From positions 2,666,001 to 2,730,000 of the forward strand of contig NC_007777.1 in the NCBI RefSeq assembly GCF_000013345.1: DNA of 64,000 nt. The letters are read 5' to 3'. A program made the translations under genes and the position numbers. The stretch is from Frankia casuarinae. Its GTDB lineage: Bacteria; Actinomycetota; Actinomycetes; Frankiales; Frankiaceae. Shown piece after piece: positions 40,148 to 49,108 of this stretch. The notes under the pieces were generated by a model. That model saw nothing but the letters and a program-made list of their open reading frames with translations. It did no database searches and was not told the origin of the DNA. Each line of letters begins with the position of its first letter. Position 1 is the first letter of the stretch.

Positions 40148-41782
40148 CAGGGTGACCCGCAAAGTCTGTTTGTGCAGGTAGACGGTGTGAGACGGGGTGC
40201 GGGGGGCTGGGGCCGGTGGTGGTGTGAGGATCCGGGCCCGGCTGCTGTTTCGTCGCTGTGAGTAGCGCGTGTGAGGGTGGGTTCCGGCGCCGGCGGAAAC
40301 GCCACCGATGACGTTCTGTGACAGCCGGTGGGGTGGGTGGGGCGGTGGGGCCGTGGGGTCCGGGGGAACAACGGCGGGCCACCACGGTGAGGGTGGCTGC
40401 GGTGAGGCAACGGGGTCCCGGTAGGACGGGGATTGCCTAGATCACCAGCCGTAGGGAGCCCCGTTGCCGGTCCAGTCTCGCATGCCCGTCACTCCCACCG
40501 ATCTCGGACAGGCCGGGTCGGGGCAGCTGGTCCGGATGCGGCGGTCGCTGCGGGTCCTGGGGGCGCACGGCGGTGAGGTGCAGGGGCTCGCCGACGTACT
40601 CGCCGGGGTGCCTGACCCGCGGGACCCGCGAGGGATACGTCACCGGCTCCCGGTGATCCTGGGACTGTCCGCCGCAGCGGTCGCCGCGGGGGAGAAGTCG
40701 GTGGAGGAGATCGCGGCCTGGGCTGCGCACGCCCCGACGCAGGTCCTGACCGCTCTCGGGGCGCGGGTCCATCCGGTGACCGGGCAGCCGCAGGCACCGT
40801 CGGTGGACACGATGATCCGGGTCCTGTCCGCGGTGGACAGCTCGGCGCTGGCGAGGGCGGTCGGGATGTTCGCCGCGGCCCGCGCCCGCCAGGCCCGTGG
40901 TGGTGGGCGGCGGGTGGTCGCGGTCGACGGGAAGACCCTGCGTGGCGCGGCTGGGCCTGAGGGGCGGGCACCGCACCTGCTCGCGGTCGCCGAACACGGC
41001 ACGGGTGTGGTGCTCGCCGAGCATGAGGTCGGCGCGAAGACGAACGAGGTCACCGCGTTCGCACCGCTGCTCCGCGAACTGCATTCCCATGATCCGCTGG
41101 ATGGGGTGGTGGTGACCGCTGATGCGTTGCACACGACCCGCGCCCACGCCGACCTGATCGTCACCGAGCTGGGAGCGCACTTCGTGTTCACGGTGAAGGC
41201 GAACACCCCGGCGTTGTCGGTCGACTGCCACCAGGCGACCGACTGGACGAAGATCCCGATCGGGCACAGCGCCGAGGGCAGGGCCCATGGACGGTTCGAA
41301 CGACGCACCATCCAGCTGGCCCAGGCCAGCGAGGCGATCCGTGCCCGCTATCCCCATGCCCGCACCGTGGCGCGGATCCGCCGTCATGTCCGGCGGACCG
41401 TGACCACCGGCACGGGCCGGGCCCGGGTCACCCGGACGATCCCGAGCACTGTCACGGTCCACGTCCTGACGAGCCTCACCCTCGACGCGGTCACACCCGC
41501 TGATCTCGCGGGCTACGCCCGAGGGCATTGGACGATCGAGAACAAGGTCCACTGGGTGCGCGATGTGACGTTCCGTGAGGATGCCTCGCGGGTTCGGACC
41601 GGCCCACTGCCCCGCATCATGACCACGCTCCGTAACCTGATCATCGGGCTGATTCGCCTCGCTGGCCATAACCGCATCGCCCCGACCATCCGCAGAATCC
41701 GACACGACAACGCCCTGCTCCTGGCCATCCTCACTCTCGACAACCCCGCTGACCTGCATCAATGACTTTGCGGGTCACCCTG
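40148..41782 (+). mobile_element. Complete ISAs1-type insertion sequence
   Basis: A 1,635-base element bounded by perfect 19-base inverted ends: CAGGGTGACCCGCAAAGTC (40148-40166) and its complement (41764-41782). The direct repeat GTCGCCGTGG flanks it on both sides (40138-40147 and 41783-41792), a clean 10-bp target duplication. It contains one transposase gene. Everything looks intact, so the insertion is probably recent. Confidence 0.92.
40464..41765 (+). CDS. ISAs1-family transposase
   Basis: This 433-residue DDE transposase has QGLADVLAGVPDPRDPRGIR near the front (the DDE_Tnp_1-associated domain). RRVVAVDGKTLRGAAG carries the first aspartate and DGVVVTADALHTTRAHADL the second. YARGHWTIENKVHWVRDV holds the last glutamate in the usual H-W-x-I-E-N context. 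TTG 40464 has AGGGAG six bases before it; ATG 40482 is the alternative. The stop lies within the right terminal repeat. Confidence 0.9.
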   Translation: MPVQSRMPVTPTDLGQAGSGQLVRMRRSLRVLGAHGGEVQGLADVLAGVPDPRDPRGIRHRLPVILGLSAAAVAAGEKSVEEIAAWAAHAPTQVLTALGARVHPVTGQPQAPSVDTMIRVLSAVDSSALARAVGMFAAARARQARGGGRRVVAVDGKTLRGAAGPEGRAPHLLAVAEHGTGVVLAEHEVGAKTNEVTAFAPLLRELHSHDPLDGVVVTADALHTTRAHADLIVTELGAHFVFTVKANTPALSVDCHQATDWTKIPIGHSAEGRAHGRFERRTIQLAQASEAIRARYPHARTVARIRRHVRRTVTTGTGRARVTRTIPSTVTVHVLTSLTLDAVTPADLAGYARGHWTIENKVHWVRDVTFREDASRVRTGPLPRIMTTLRNLIIGLIRLAGHNRIAPTIRRIRHDNALLLAILTLDNPADLHQ

Positions 41783-42661
41783 GTCGCCGTGGCCGAAGCC
41801 ACAGTTGGGCCGGGCCTTGCAGTCGGCGAGGAATGCGCCCAGCGCGGTCTCGAAGCCCTGCGCCATTCGGCGTAGGTCCTCCTGCGGTTGGTTCATCCAC
41901 ACGTTCGGATCTTCTACGCCGTCCAGCACCAGCGCCCGGATCCGGGTCGGGAACATGCTGGCGTAGGTGGCGCCCAGCACGGTGCCGTAGGATCCCCCGT
42001 AAGAGGTGATCTTGTCCTCGCCGAGCGCGGCTCGCAGCAGATCGAGATCCCGGGCCGCGGCCTCGGTCGACAGGTACGGCAGTTCAGCACCGCTGAACCG
42101 TACACAGCCCTGCGCCCACTGACGCCTGTCGTCAACCAGCTCCTGGTACACGTCGTCATCCTCACTCCCAGCGCGGGAAGCGCGGGAGTCGATCGCGAAC
42201 GGGGAGGTGGCGGCCGGCGGATCATTATCCTGCCCGCTGCTGCAACGGACCGGCGCGCTCCCACCGACACCCCGCTGGTCGAACCCGACGATGTCGAAAC
42301 GGTCGCGCAACGACGCGCCGAAGAAGCCCAGCCAGTCGCGGATGAACCCGACTCCCGACTGGCCCGGCCCACCGGCCAGCATCACCAGCGAGCCGATCCG
42401 CCGGTGTGGCTGGCGAGCCGGAGCACGGATCAACGCCAGGTTGATCGTGCCTGCGGCAGGCCTGGCGTGGTCCAACGGAACGGGCAGAGTCGCGCACTCC
42501 AACCCGTTCTCACACGGTTTCCAGGTTAGCTTTGTCCGGGTGGCCGCGGCGGCGGACCCAGACAAGCCCGACCCTGATATACCGGTCAGCAGCGGCAGGC
42601 TTACCGCAAGCACGGCAGCAAGGAATGGGCGTGGTATACGGGCTGATCGGGACGGGCGCAT

Positions 42662-43150
42662 CTGGCCTCCGCTCTCCGGTTCGGTCGAGTGCGTGGCGCT
42701 TGCGCCCACCTGCCAGCATGAGCATGCATATAGGCCTCGTTCCAGGAACTCGCCCTCACCCGGCCGGGTGGCGTCAGCGAGCTTTACCGCCGGAAATGTC
42801 GCGCAGCCCGTACCCGAGGTAGGTGAGCGAGCGTCTGCCGAACCCTCCCGGCTCCCCTTTTCGTCTTCTCGCCGTGACGGCGGCGGCCACGACCCGCCCG
42901 CGGGCGCCAAGACGGGTGTTGGCCGCGGTGGAGCCGCCGGGCCGGTGTGCTGCCCCGTCCCCTCGTTACCGTCGCACGGCATGCCGTCGGGTGCGACCGG
43001 GGACTGACACATCGTGGTTCCTCACCAGCTCACCCTGGCCTGGCGCCGTGACGATCGGCGCTAGATCGTGACCGACTGCCACTCCCGCGGCCCTCACGGA
43101 CCCGGCCGAGGCGACATCCGTCGTGCTCGCCCCATCCGGGCCGGACCAGC
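42662..43150. other. Intergenic, no gene seen
   Basis: The stretch between the hydrolase start and the PIN-domain gene. A long minus-strand frame continues upstream of the hydrolase ATG, but its proline/serine-rich product shows no family features. Promoter elements were not identified. Confidence 0.5.
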
Positions 43151-43531
43151 TCACGGGCGGAGATCCAACAGGCGCACCGGCTGACCCGCCCACCGGTCCG
43201 GCGCCGCCGTCGCGATCACCGCGCCCTCGGGACGCTCCGGGGCGGGCTCGGCCGCGTACCGCACGTGCGCCGGCGCCCACCCGGTATCACGGGCCACCGC
43301 GAGCGCGGCCGCCAGGTCCAGCTCCACGATCGTCACCGCGGGCAGCGCGGCGATGTGCTCGGCGGTCCCCGGCCGGGCCCGGTCCGCCTCCACCAGCGCA
43401 CACGCCGGCGCGTACAGAAAGTGCCCCGGCCCGGTGTGAGCGCGTTGGATCAGCCGGGAGGCCAGCACGTTGCCGTAGCCGGCCGAGACCATCGCGGTCT
43501 CGTCCAGCACCACATGCAGCGCGTCGCTCAC
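43151..43531 (-). CDS. PIN-domain toxin (VapC-like)
   Basis: A 126-residue protein with a PIN-like layout. LHVVLDETAMVSAGYGN has the first acidic residues (D, E), ALVEADRARPG the second, and ELDLAAALAVARDTGWAPAH the third cluster. The final acidic DR-type position is less clear. PIN toxins cut RNA, often tRNA. The GTG start overlaps the antitoxin stop by four bases (GTGA), the typical coupled arrangement. It is somewhat divergent, so activity is not assured. Confidence 0.75.
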   Translation of the reverse strand: MSDALHVVLDETAMVSAGYGNVLASRLIQRAHTGPGHFLYAPACALVEADRARPGTAEHIAALPAVTIVELDLAAALAVARDTGWAPAHVRYAAEPAPERPEGAVIATAAPDRWAGQPVRLLDLRP

Positions 43532-43785
43532 CGTCCCAACGCCCGTGCCAGCCGCCGGTCCAGCTCGGCGTCGGCCTGCGCGGCCTCCTCCTCCGTCGGG
43601 TCGTAACCACTCCACTCCCGCAGCACCGCCCGCGCCCGCTCGGCGCGCTCAGCCCGCTCCGCTGGCGTCAGCAGCGTGCTCGCCAACCGGGCCAGATACG
43701 CCCGCAACGACAGCCCCTCCGCCGCCGCCACCTCAGCCAGCCGATCCCGCGCCTCCGCCGGAATCCGCACATTCGCATCCGCCAT
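43528..43785 (-). CDS. Ribbon-helix-helix antitoxin (VapB-like)
   Basis: This 85-residue protein starts MADANVRIPAEARDRLAEVA, a ribbon-helix-helix N-terminus in which the first strand (NVRIPAE) would contact DNA and LSLRAYLARLAS forms the second helix. The acidic C-terminus (PTEEEAAQADAELDRRLA) would wrap the toxin. The ATG at 43785 has AAAGGAGG upstream. A 28-base palindrome lies directly before it and is the likely autoregulatory operator. Confidence 0.85.
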   Translation of the reverse strand: MADANVRIPAEARDRLAEVAAAEGLSLRAYLARLASTLLTPAERAERAERARAVLREWSGYDPTEEEAAQADAELDRRLARALGR

Positions 43786-43813
43786 GGACAGCCTCCTTTC
43801 ACCCACCCCACAG

Positions 43814-43841
43814 GATACGGGTACGTTCGCGTACCCGTATC
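43814..43841. promoter_or_regulatory. 28-bp perfect palindrome at the VapB promoter
   Basis: GATACGGGTACG-TTCG-CGTACCCGTATC: two exact 12-base arms around four bases, 29-56 bases upstream of the antitoxin start. This is the expected place for antitoxin/toxin complex binding. Confidence 0.85.
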
Positions 43842-43919
43842 GAACCCCGGCTACCTGGTAGCGGCGGCCAGCCAGATCAGGGGCGCAGAACTGCCAGCCC
43901 GGCCAGCATTTTCGCTGTG

Positions 43920-44249
43920 ATGATCGCGTTGGTGACGACAGTGAGGCAGCGGGCCTGGTCGGTCTGCTGCTCGGGCCCGGAAAGCCGCTACCCTCAAGGC
44001 CGTTATCCTCTGCTGCAACCGACCGGAGCGGGGGAAACGATCTTCACCTACGAGTTCGCCACGGTGGAATGGTTGTGGGACCAGGGGTCCATCCGGGTCA
44101 ACATGCCCCGGGGTAAGGAGCGGATGTTCCCCGGCAGCTACGACGAGCTGGTCACGGTACTGTCCGACCTCGGCGGCCAGGGCTGGGACGTGGCCACGTG
44201 CGCGGCCACCGGGAACTGGCTGTTCTGGACGCTGCGGCGGCAACGCTGA
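43920..44249 (+). CDS. Small protein of unknown function
   Basis: A frame of up to 109 residues. The C-terminal 75 look genuine: FTYEFATVEWLWDQGSI, then PGSYDELVTVLSDLGGQGWD, then ATGNWLFWTLRRQ. The pattern of a strand, a helix with G-x-x-GWD and a final tryptophan-rich strand is like small DUF4177-type domains. The true start is unsure: ATG 43920 is in frame, but GGAGCGGGGG lies much later (about 44025) without an ATG/GTG behind it. It diverges from the PIN/RHH pair. Confidence 0.5.
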   Translation: MIALVTTVRQRAWSVCCSGPESRYPQGRYPLLQPTGAGETIFTYEFATVEWLWDQGSIRVNMPRGKERMFPGSYDELVTVLSDLGGQGWDVATCAATGNWLFWTLRRQR

Positions 44250-44321
44250 TGTCGGGCTGAATGGGACGGGGGTTGACGTGGCGAACCTGCGCGGCTCGCC
44301 AGCCGTGCCCGCGGCGGCGGG

Positions 44322-44681
44322 TCAGCAGAAGGCGACCATCTCGCGTAGCCACTCGCCCAGCTTGGCGATTTCGGTGGCCGACGCGGTGCCCAGCGGTGTG
44401 GACCGGGTGAACCGTTGGGTGGATACCGCCGTGATCTCCTCGGTGCGCGCCCAGCTCGGCCGGTCCAGGCCGGACTCGGGCGAGTCGATGCGCACGTGAT
44501 GGTCCAGGCCCCGGTCCCGCGCGGTCAGGGGCACCACGAGGGCCATGTCGATCGGGAACCGGCAGTGCGTCGCCGAGCCGACCACCACGGCCGGGCGCGG
44601 GCCGCCCTGCTCGTGCCCGATCGGCTGACCGAAGTCCACCAGCCACACCTGCCAGGACGCGAGTCTCAGCGCCCGGCTCAC
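44322..44681 (-). CDS. MazF/PemK-type endoribonuclease toxin
   Basis: This 119-residue protein has the MazF beta-barrel motifs: VWLVDFGQPIGHEQGGPRPA (first strands and the G-x-x-RP loop), VVVGSATHCRFPIDMALVVP, and LTARDRG, then the conserved serine/threonine region PSWARTEEITAVSTQRF. MazF enzymes cut mRNA at short sites. The start overlaps the antitoxin stop (ATGA). Confidence 0.87.
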   Translation of the reverse strand: MSRALRLASWQVWLVDFGQPIGHEQGGPRPAVVVGSATHCRFPIDMALVVPLTARDRGLDHHVRIDSPESGLDRPSWARTEEITAVSTQRFTRSTPLGTASATEIAKLGEWLREMVAFC

Positions 44682-44947
44682 CGGTGGTACTCCGGATACT
44701 CCTCACGTGCATCCGGCAGGCCGTCGCCGGCCGCGTCGTCGGTCAGCCGCGCCTCGGCCCGGTAGCTGGCCCACTCCTCGGGGTCGGCGCGCAGCTCCTC
44801 GTACCGCCGCATGATGCGGCTGATCTTGTGTTCCTTGACCAGGCGCCGGACCGCCTCGCCCAGCGGCACGCCATGGAAGTCCCGCTCGGCGATCTCCGCC
44901 AGTTCGTCGCGTAGCCCGCTGTCCAGCTGCATAGATGTCGTAGCCAT
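44678..44947 (-). CDS. Antitoxin of the MazF-type module
   Basis: This 89-residue protein starts MATTSMQLDSGLRDELAEIA, a ribbon-helix-helix/AbrB-like short N-terminal DNA-binding part, with LGEAVRRLVKEHKISRIMRR as a second helix. The acidic tail (RADPEEWASY, DDAAGDGLPDAREEYPE) would mask MazF. Upstream, ACACT-CC-AGTGT (44948-44959) overlaps the start region and may be its operator. Confidence 0.8.
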   Translation of the reverse strand: MATTSMQLDSGLRDELAEIAERDFHGVPLGEAVRRLVKEHKISRIMRRYEELRADPEEWASYRAEARLTDDAAGDGLPDAREEYPEYHR

Positions 44948-45605
44948 ACACTCCAGTGTGGCACGTGCTATGGACCAAGCTATGGCCATGGGTCGAGCTG
45001 CGGCCGGAGGCCGACTCGGTCGTGGTCAAGGACGCTGGCCGCTTCGTGCTGTGGGTCGCCCATGTCGCCCGTGCTCGGCGCGATGGTGCCTACGGGGCTC
45101 GATGCCCGGCCGCAGGTCCCCGGCCGCACCAGCCTGATCGGGCACGGTTCGGATCGCCGTTCCCCGCGCCAGACATACGCTCGGACGAACGTTGACGTCG
45201 TCAAGCGTCGCCCGCGCCCGACCGGCCGATGCGCACCCGGCCGGCATTCCGGGTGACGTGCACCTGCTGTGACCAGCCACGTGCCCTGACCACTCACGTG
45301 CCCTGACCATCGGACCGGCTTCGGACAGAACGACGTATCGAGCTCCTGACCCGGGGAGGGACGGGGCCGCCGGCAGGACCACGCGGCACAGGGAAACGGT
45401 GGTCCGATCGGAACACGTCACCGGATGTTGCTTTCGTATACCTCATGACACACACAGTAAACACTACCCTTACGTTAGGGTTGAATGGTGTCGGTGCGTG
45501 ATCGCCCACGAGGCCGGCGATCGAGCAGCGTCACCGGCGCCGGATGTCCACGGAAAACGGATGTTCGGTGGGAAAGGAACGTCCGGAGGAAAGGGACCAC
45601 ACCGC
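44948..45605. other. Intergenic region with dyad and direct repeats
   Basis: No convincing gene, although a plus-strand frame at 44956 (WPWVELRPEADSVVVKDAG) reads like a protein remnant. CACGTGCCCTGACCA is repeated exactly at 45278-45292 and 45295-45309. ACCCT-TACGTT-AGGGT (45466-45481) is a dyad in the AT-richer stretch before the acyltransferase gene and may be part of its promoter. Confidence 0.5.
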
Positions 45606-46811
45606 ATGACCGATCAGCACCCACCGTTCGCCAGGTCTCCCCGCCGGGTCCCCCACCAGCGAAGCCCCACAGCGGAGCCGATACCCGTACCCACACCCAG
45701 GGCCGGCACGCTGGCCGCGGCCTTCGATCCTCACCGCAACAACCTCAACGCGCTGCGTCTCATCCTGGCCGGCGCGGTGCTCGTGTCCCACTCATGGCTG
45801 TTCGTCCGGGGAGAACCGGACCCGTTGACACGTCTGCCCGGTGCCCCCGACCTCGGCACGTTCGCCGTGGACGGCTTCTTCCTCCTCAGCGGCTTCCTGA
45901 TCATCCGTAGCCACCTGCGGGCACCATCCACCGCCCGTTTCCTCTGGCACCGGTTCCTGCGGGTCGTGCCCGCCTTCTGGGTCTGCCTCGCGCTGACCGC
46001 CGTCGCGATCGGTCCACTGCTGTGGCGCCTGAACCGGGGCACCACCGCCGGCTACCCCTGGACCGGCCATGACTCGGCGGTCCGCTACCTGCTCGTCAAC
46101 GCGGCGCTGAAGATGAACCAGTTCAACATCGGCGACCTACGCGCCGGGCAGGCCGTGGACGGCCCCCTGCACACCCTGTTCTTCGAAGCGCTGTGCTACC
46201 TGATGGTCGGCGTTTTCGGCACGGTGGGGATCCTGCGCCGCCGCCGCGGGCTCGTCCTCACCCTCGCCGTCGGCGGGTGGCTGCTCGCCGTCGGCGGGGC
46301 GCTCCTCGGCGCCAACCGGCTCACCGACTCCCACATCCTGAAGTACACGGCCGTCTTCCTCATCGGGGCGGCGATGTTCCTCTACGCCGACCGCATCCCG
46401 CGCAGCCGGGCCCTACTCATCGCCGCCGCCGCCCTGCTCGCCGCGGGCCTGCTCATCCCCCACGCCTACCGGCCCCTCGCCCTGGCCCCGCTGGCCTACC
46501 TGCTGCTGTACGCCGGAACCGGACGGGGGCTGTCGCGGGTGGGGGCGCGCCGCGATCTGTCCTACGGCATCTACGTCTACGCCTGGCCGCTGCAACTGCT
46601 CCTGCTCGAAGCCGGGGTCGATGCGGGTATCGGTACGGGTGCCGTCGTCGTGCACATCGCGGCCTCCCTCGCCGTCACCTCCCTCGCCGCCCTCGCAAGC
46701 TGGTATGCCATCGAAGCACCCGCCCTTGCGCTGAAATCCTGGCAACCGCCGTCGCCAAGACGTTCGACGGACGCGGGTGCGGCGCACCTGTTCGTCCCGC
46801 GGAGCCGTTGA
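45606..46811 (+). CDS. Membrane acyltransferase 3 family protein
   Basis: A 401-residue, about 10-helix integral membrane O-acyltransferase. The family opens with NNLNALRLILAGAVLVSHSW (R and the catalytic-type histidine in the first helix) and continues with FFLLSGFLIIRSHLR and RFLRVVPAFWVCL (the R-x-x-R-x-x-P loop). It should transfer an acyl group to an extracytoplasmic sugar or lipid. ATG 45606 is chosen for GGAGGAAAGGG upstream. A Pro-rich N-terminal 40 residues precede the first helix. Acceptor unknown. Confidence 0.87.
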   Translation: MTDQHPPFARSPRRVPHQRSPTAEPIPVPTPRAGTLAAAFDPHRNNLNALRLILAGAVLVSHSWLFVRGEPDPLTRLPGAPDLGTFAVDGFFLLSGFLIIRSHLRAPSTARFLWHRFLRVVPAFWVCLALTAVAIGPLLWRLNRGTTAGYPWTGHDSAVRYLLVNAALKMNQFNIGDLRAGQAVDGPLHTLFFEALCYLMVGVFGTVGILRRRRGLVLTLAVGGWLLAVGGALLGANRLTDSHILKYTAVFLIGAAMFLYADRIPRSRALLIAAAALLAAGLLIPHAYRPLALAPLAYLLLYAGTGRGLSRVGARRDLSYGIYVYAWPLQLLLLEAGVDAGIGTGAVVVHIAASLAVTSLAALASWYAIEAPALALKSWQPPSPRRSTDAGAAHLFVPRSR

Positions 46812-46867
46812 CCCCCCGCAAAGGCCGACGCAACGCCCTACCCCACAGATGGATCTTCTAAGTAGCA

Positions 46868-47300
46868 GATCGTCCGGGTCGACGCAGCGGCCGAAGGATC
46901 CACGGTCGTGATCGATCCGGTGCCGGCGGTCCAGGCGGCGGCACCGGCCGGCGGTGCCCACGAGCGACTCGCCGCGGCTGGTGCCGCCGGGCTGGTGCTG
47001 CTCAGCAGCGGCAGCACCGGCACCCCGAAGGCGATCTTGCACAACCTAGACGCGATCATGGAAGACAAGCTCGGGAAACGGGCGCGCACCGGCGGTCGGC
47101 CCGCCAACATCCTCATGTTCCTGCTGTTCGACCACATCGGCGGCATCAACTCGCTACTCGGCGCGCTGCGCGCGGGCAACACCGCGATCGTGCCGCGGCA
47201 GCGGACGCCGGAGGAGATCTGCGCGCTGATCGAGCGATACCGGATCCGGTTGCTGCCCACCAGCCCGACCTTCCTGAACCTGATCCTCATCGGCGGCTAG
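46868..47300 (+). pseudogene. AMP-binding (ANL) ligase fragment
   Basis: The frame carries the ATP-loop motif LVLLSSGSTGTPKAILHNLD (ANL motif A3) and MFLLFDHIGGINSLLGAL up to LLPTSPTFLNLILIGG, then stops. This is about 130 of the usual 500 residues, without the adenylation core motif or C-terminal lid. It ends where the halogenase fragment begins, so the two are fused by deletion. Such ligases load carrier proteins in NRPS/PKS pathways. Confidence 0.75.
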
Positions 47301-47324
47301 GGTGAGTCCCCCTGCGTGGTGTAG

Positions 47325-48224
47325 ATCGGGATCGGCTGGTCCTACGACTCCGAGGTGTTCTCCGGGGACCGGTTCTTCCTCTGCGGGGACGCCGCCTGCT
47401 TCACCGACCCGTTGTTCTCCCAGGGCGTCCACCTGGCCACCCAGTCCGCCGTCTCGGCGGCCGCCGCGATCGATCGGATCATCGCGCACGAGGACGAACT
47501 GGACGCCGTCCACCAGTGGTACGGGCGCAGCTACCGGGAAACCTACGAGCAGTACCACGAGTTCCTGGCGTCGTTCTACACGTTCGCCTCGTTCACCGAG
47601 CCGGAGTCGGAGTTCTGGCTGCGCCGCCGGATCAGCGAGTCGGACGACGACCGGCTGAACCGCAAACGATGGTTCGAACGGCTGGCCGCGGGCGACGACG
47701 ACACCGACACAGCCCGGTCGGTCGCGGGCTTCCGGGACCGTGCCGCCACGATGATCTCCATCGGTCGGCACAAGCGCATGGATCTCAGCGACGAGTTCAG
47801 CGACGACGAACTCAACGGCGCGCGGGTCCGCTGGATCACCCACCTGACCAAGCAGCTGAACCGCATCACCTGGCTGCGCTGGAACGGCGACGAGGTCCTG
47901 CTGCGGCCGTACTACAAGGTCGAGCCGCTGAGTTTCCGGCTGGAACGCAAGCTGGTGATCGGGAACGAGCTGGGCCAGGACATGATCAAATATCCGTTGG
48001 AGGAAGAACACCGGCTCGTCTTCGAGGAACTCCTCAAGGACCGGGTCGGTTACCGGGCCCTGATCCGGCAGCTTGGTGACGCCGGAAGGCAGGATGTGAG
48101 CAGCCAGATCGTCATCCGGCTGATGGAGACGGGTCTGCTGACCGGTTTCGACAAGAACGACAACCGGGTCCACATCCAGGACCGCCTGCGCTTCGACGGC
48201 GTGGGCACCGACTACGAGGTGTGA
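47325..48224 (+). pseudogene. Flavin-dependent halogenase, C-terminal part
   Basis: The frame opens mid-domain with WSYDSEVFSGDRFFLCGDAA, then CFTDPLFSQGVHLATQSAV. This is the FAD-binding GD motif and following helix of tryptophan-halogenase-fold enzymes that chlorinate carrier-bound or free aromatic substrates. About 290 residues follow to a normal stop. The N-terminal GxGxxG and the catalytic lysine region are missing. No ribosome site is present at the first ATG (47355). The stop overlaps the next gene's GTG, showing that the original operon continued. Confidence 0.78.
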
Positions 48225-48805
48225 GCATGGAGCCAGCGGACGGCATGGAGCCAGCGGGCGGCGGCGAGCCGGCGGTGACGTATGTCTTCATCGCCGGCAT
48301 CGGGAACTCGGGGCCGGAGCACTGGCAGTACATGTGGTACAAGCGGGCCGGCAACGGGGTCTGGGTGGACCACGAGTCCTGGGACAACCCGGTGCGCGAC
48401 GCCTGGGTGAAGGACCTCGACGACGTGCTCACGGCGATCGACGGGCCGAAGATCCTGATCGCGCACAGCCTCGGCTGCACGCTGGTCACCGAATGGGCGT
48501 GCGAGCATGCCGACGACGCCATCACCGGGGCCTTCCTGGTGGCGGTGCCGGACGTGGGCGGGCCGCGGTTCCCGACCGGCGCGGTCGGGTTCGGCACGCC
48601 GCGACACGACCCGTTGCCCTTCCCGACCGTCATTGTCGCCAGCGAGAACGACCCGTACGGCTCGCTGGCGCATTCCGTGGCGGCCGCCGGGAGGCTCGGC
48701 GCCCGACTGGTCAACGTCGGCTCGCGGGGCCACCTCAACGCGGACTCCGGGCTGGCGGACTGGCCGGCGGGCTGGTCCGTCTTCCGTGACCACTTCGCGG
48801 GCTGA
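48221..48805 (+). CDS. RBBP9/YdeN-family serine hydrolase
   Basis: A 194-residue alpha/beta hydrolase: FIAGIGNSGPEHWQYMW (the N-terminal G-x-x-x-S-x-x-x-HW motif of the RBBP9 family), nucleophile elbow LIAHSLGCTLVTEW, acid VIVASENDPYGS, and histidine NVGSRGHLNADSG. GTG overlaps the halogenase stop (GTGA), so it was co-translated with that enzyme. With its partner broken, it may be an orphan of a lost biosynthetic cluster. Confidence 0.85.
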   Translation: MSMEPADGMEPAGGGEPAVTYVFIAGIGNSGPEHWQYMWYKRAGNGVWVDHESWDNPVRDAWVKDLDDVLTAIDGPKILIAHSLGCTLVTEWACEHADDAITGAFLVAVPDVGGPRFPTGAVGFGTPRHDPLPFPTVIVASENDPYGSLAHSVAAAGRLGARLVNVGSRGHLNADSGLADWPAGWSVFRDHFAG

Positions 48806-49108
48806 CCGCACGCCGGCTGTAACGGCATCGGCCGTAACGGCATCGGCCGCTGTGAAACCGGGCCCCGGGGGCCGGGGGGAGAGAAGGCGGGCGTGAAGGT
48901 TCTGGACGCGGGGCAGCGCGACACCGGCACGGGGTTCCAGCGCTGGAGCAACGGTGATCTGGCGGCGGTGGTGGGGGCTGCGGGCGGGGTGGGGGTGTCG
49001 ACGGTGGTGGGCCTGCTGGCGCCACGGCCTGTGAGTAAGTATTCGGAAGTCGTGTGAGGGCATGGTTGTGGGCGGCGTGACTGTGGGTCACGCCGCGCCG
49101 GGTGGTGG
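48806..49108. other. Intergenic, short tandem repeat
   Basis: GTAACGGCATCGGCC is repeated twice at about 48818-48848. A short frame (FQRWSNGDLAAVVGAAGGVG) has no start or known family. No gene was called. Confidence 0.5.

Larger units (their letters stand above)
39415..42661 (-). pseudogene. Secreted alpha/beta hydrolase (tripeptidyl-aminopeptidase-like), split by ISAs1-type element
   Basis: The 5' part (42661 to 41783) encodes a signal peptide (MRPSRSARIPRPFLAAVLAV), then the S33-family strand LVMLAGGPGQSG, FDQRGVGGSAP, and the nucleophile elbow TSYGGSYGTVLG. The 3' part (40147 to 39415) begins GDPAGAFDRLVERL and holds the acid ILLVGSTGDPATPYSG and the histidine in WRSYTHTAYF. Rejoining at the 10-bp target duplication restores one reading frame of about 530 codons. 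GGAGG precedes the ATG. Such enzymes trim tripeptides outside the cell. The catalytic triad is now divided, so it is inactive. Confidence 0.88.
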
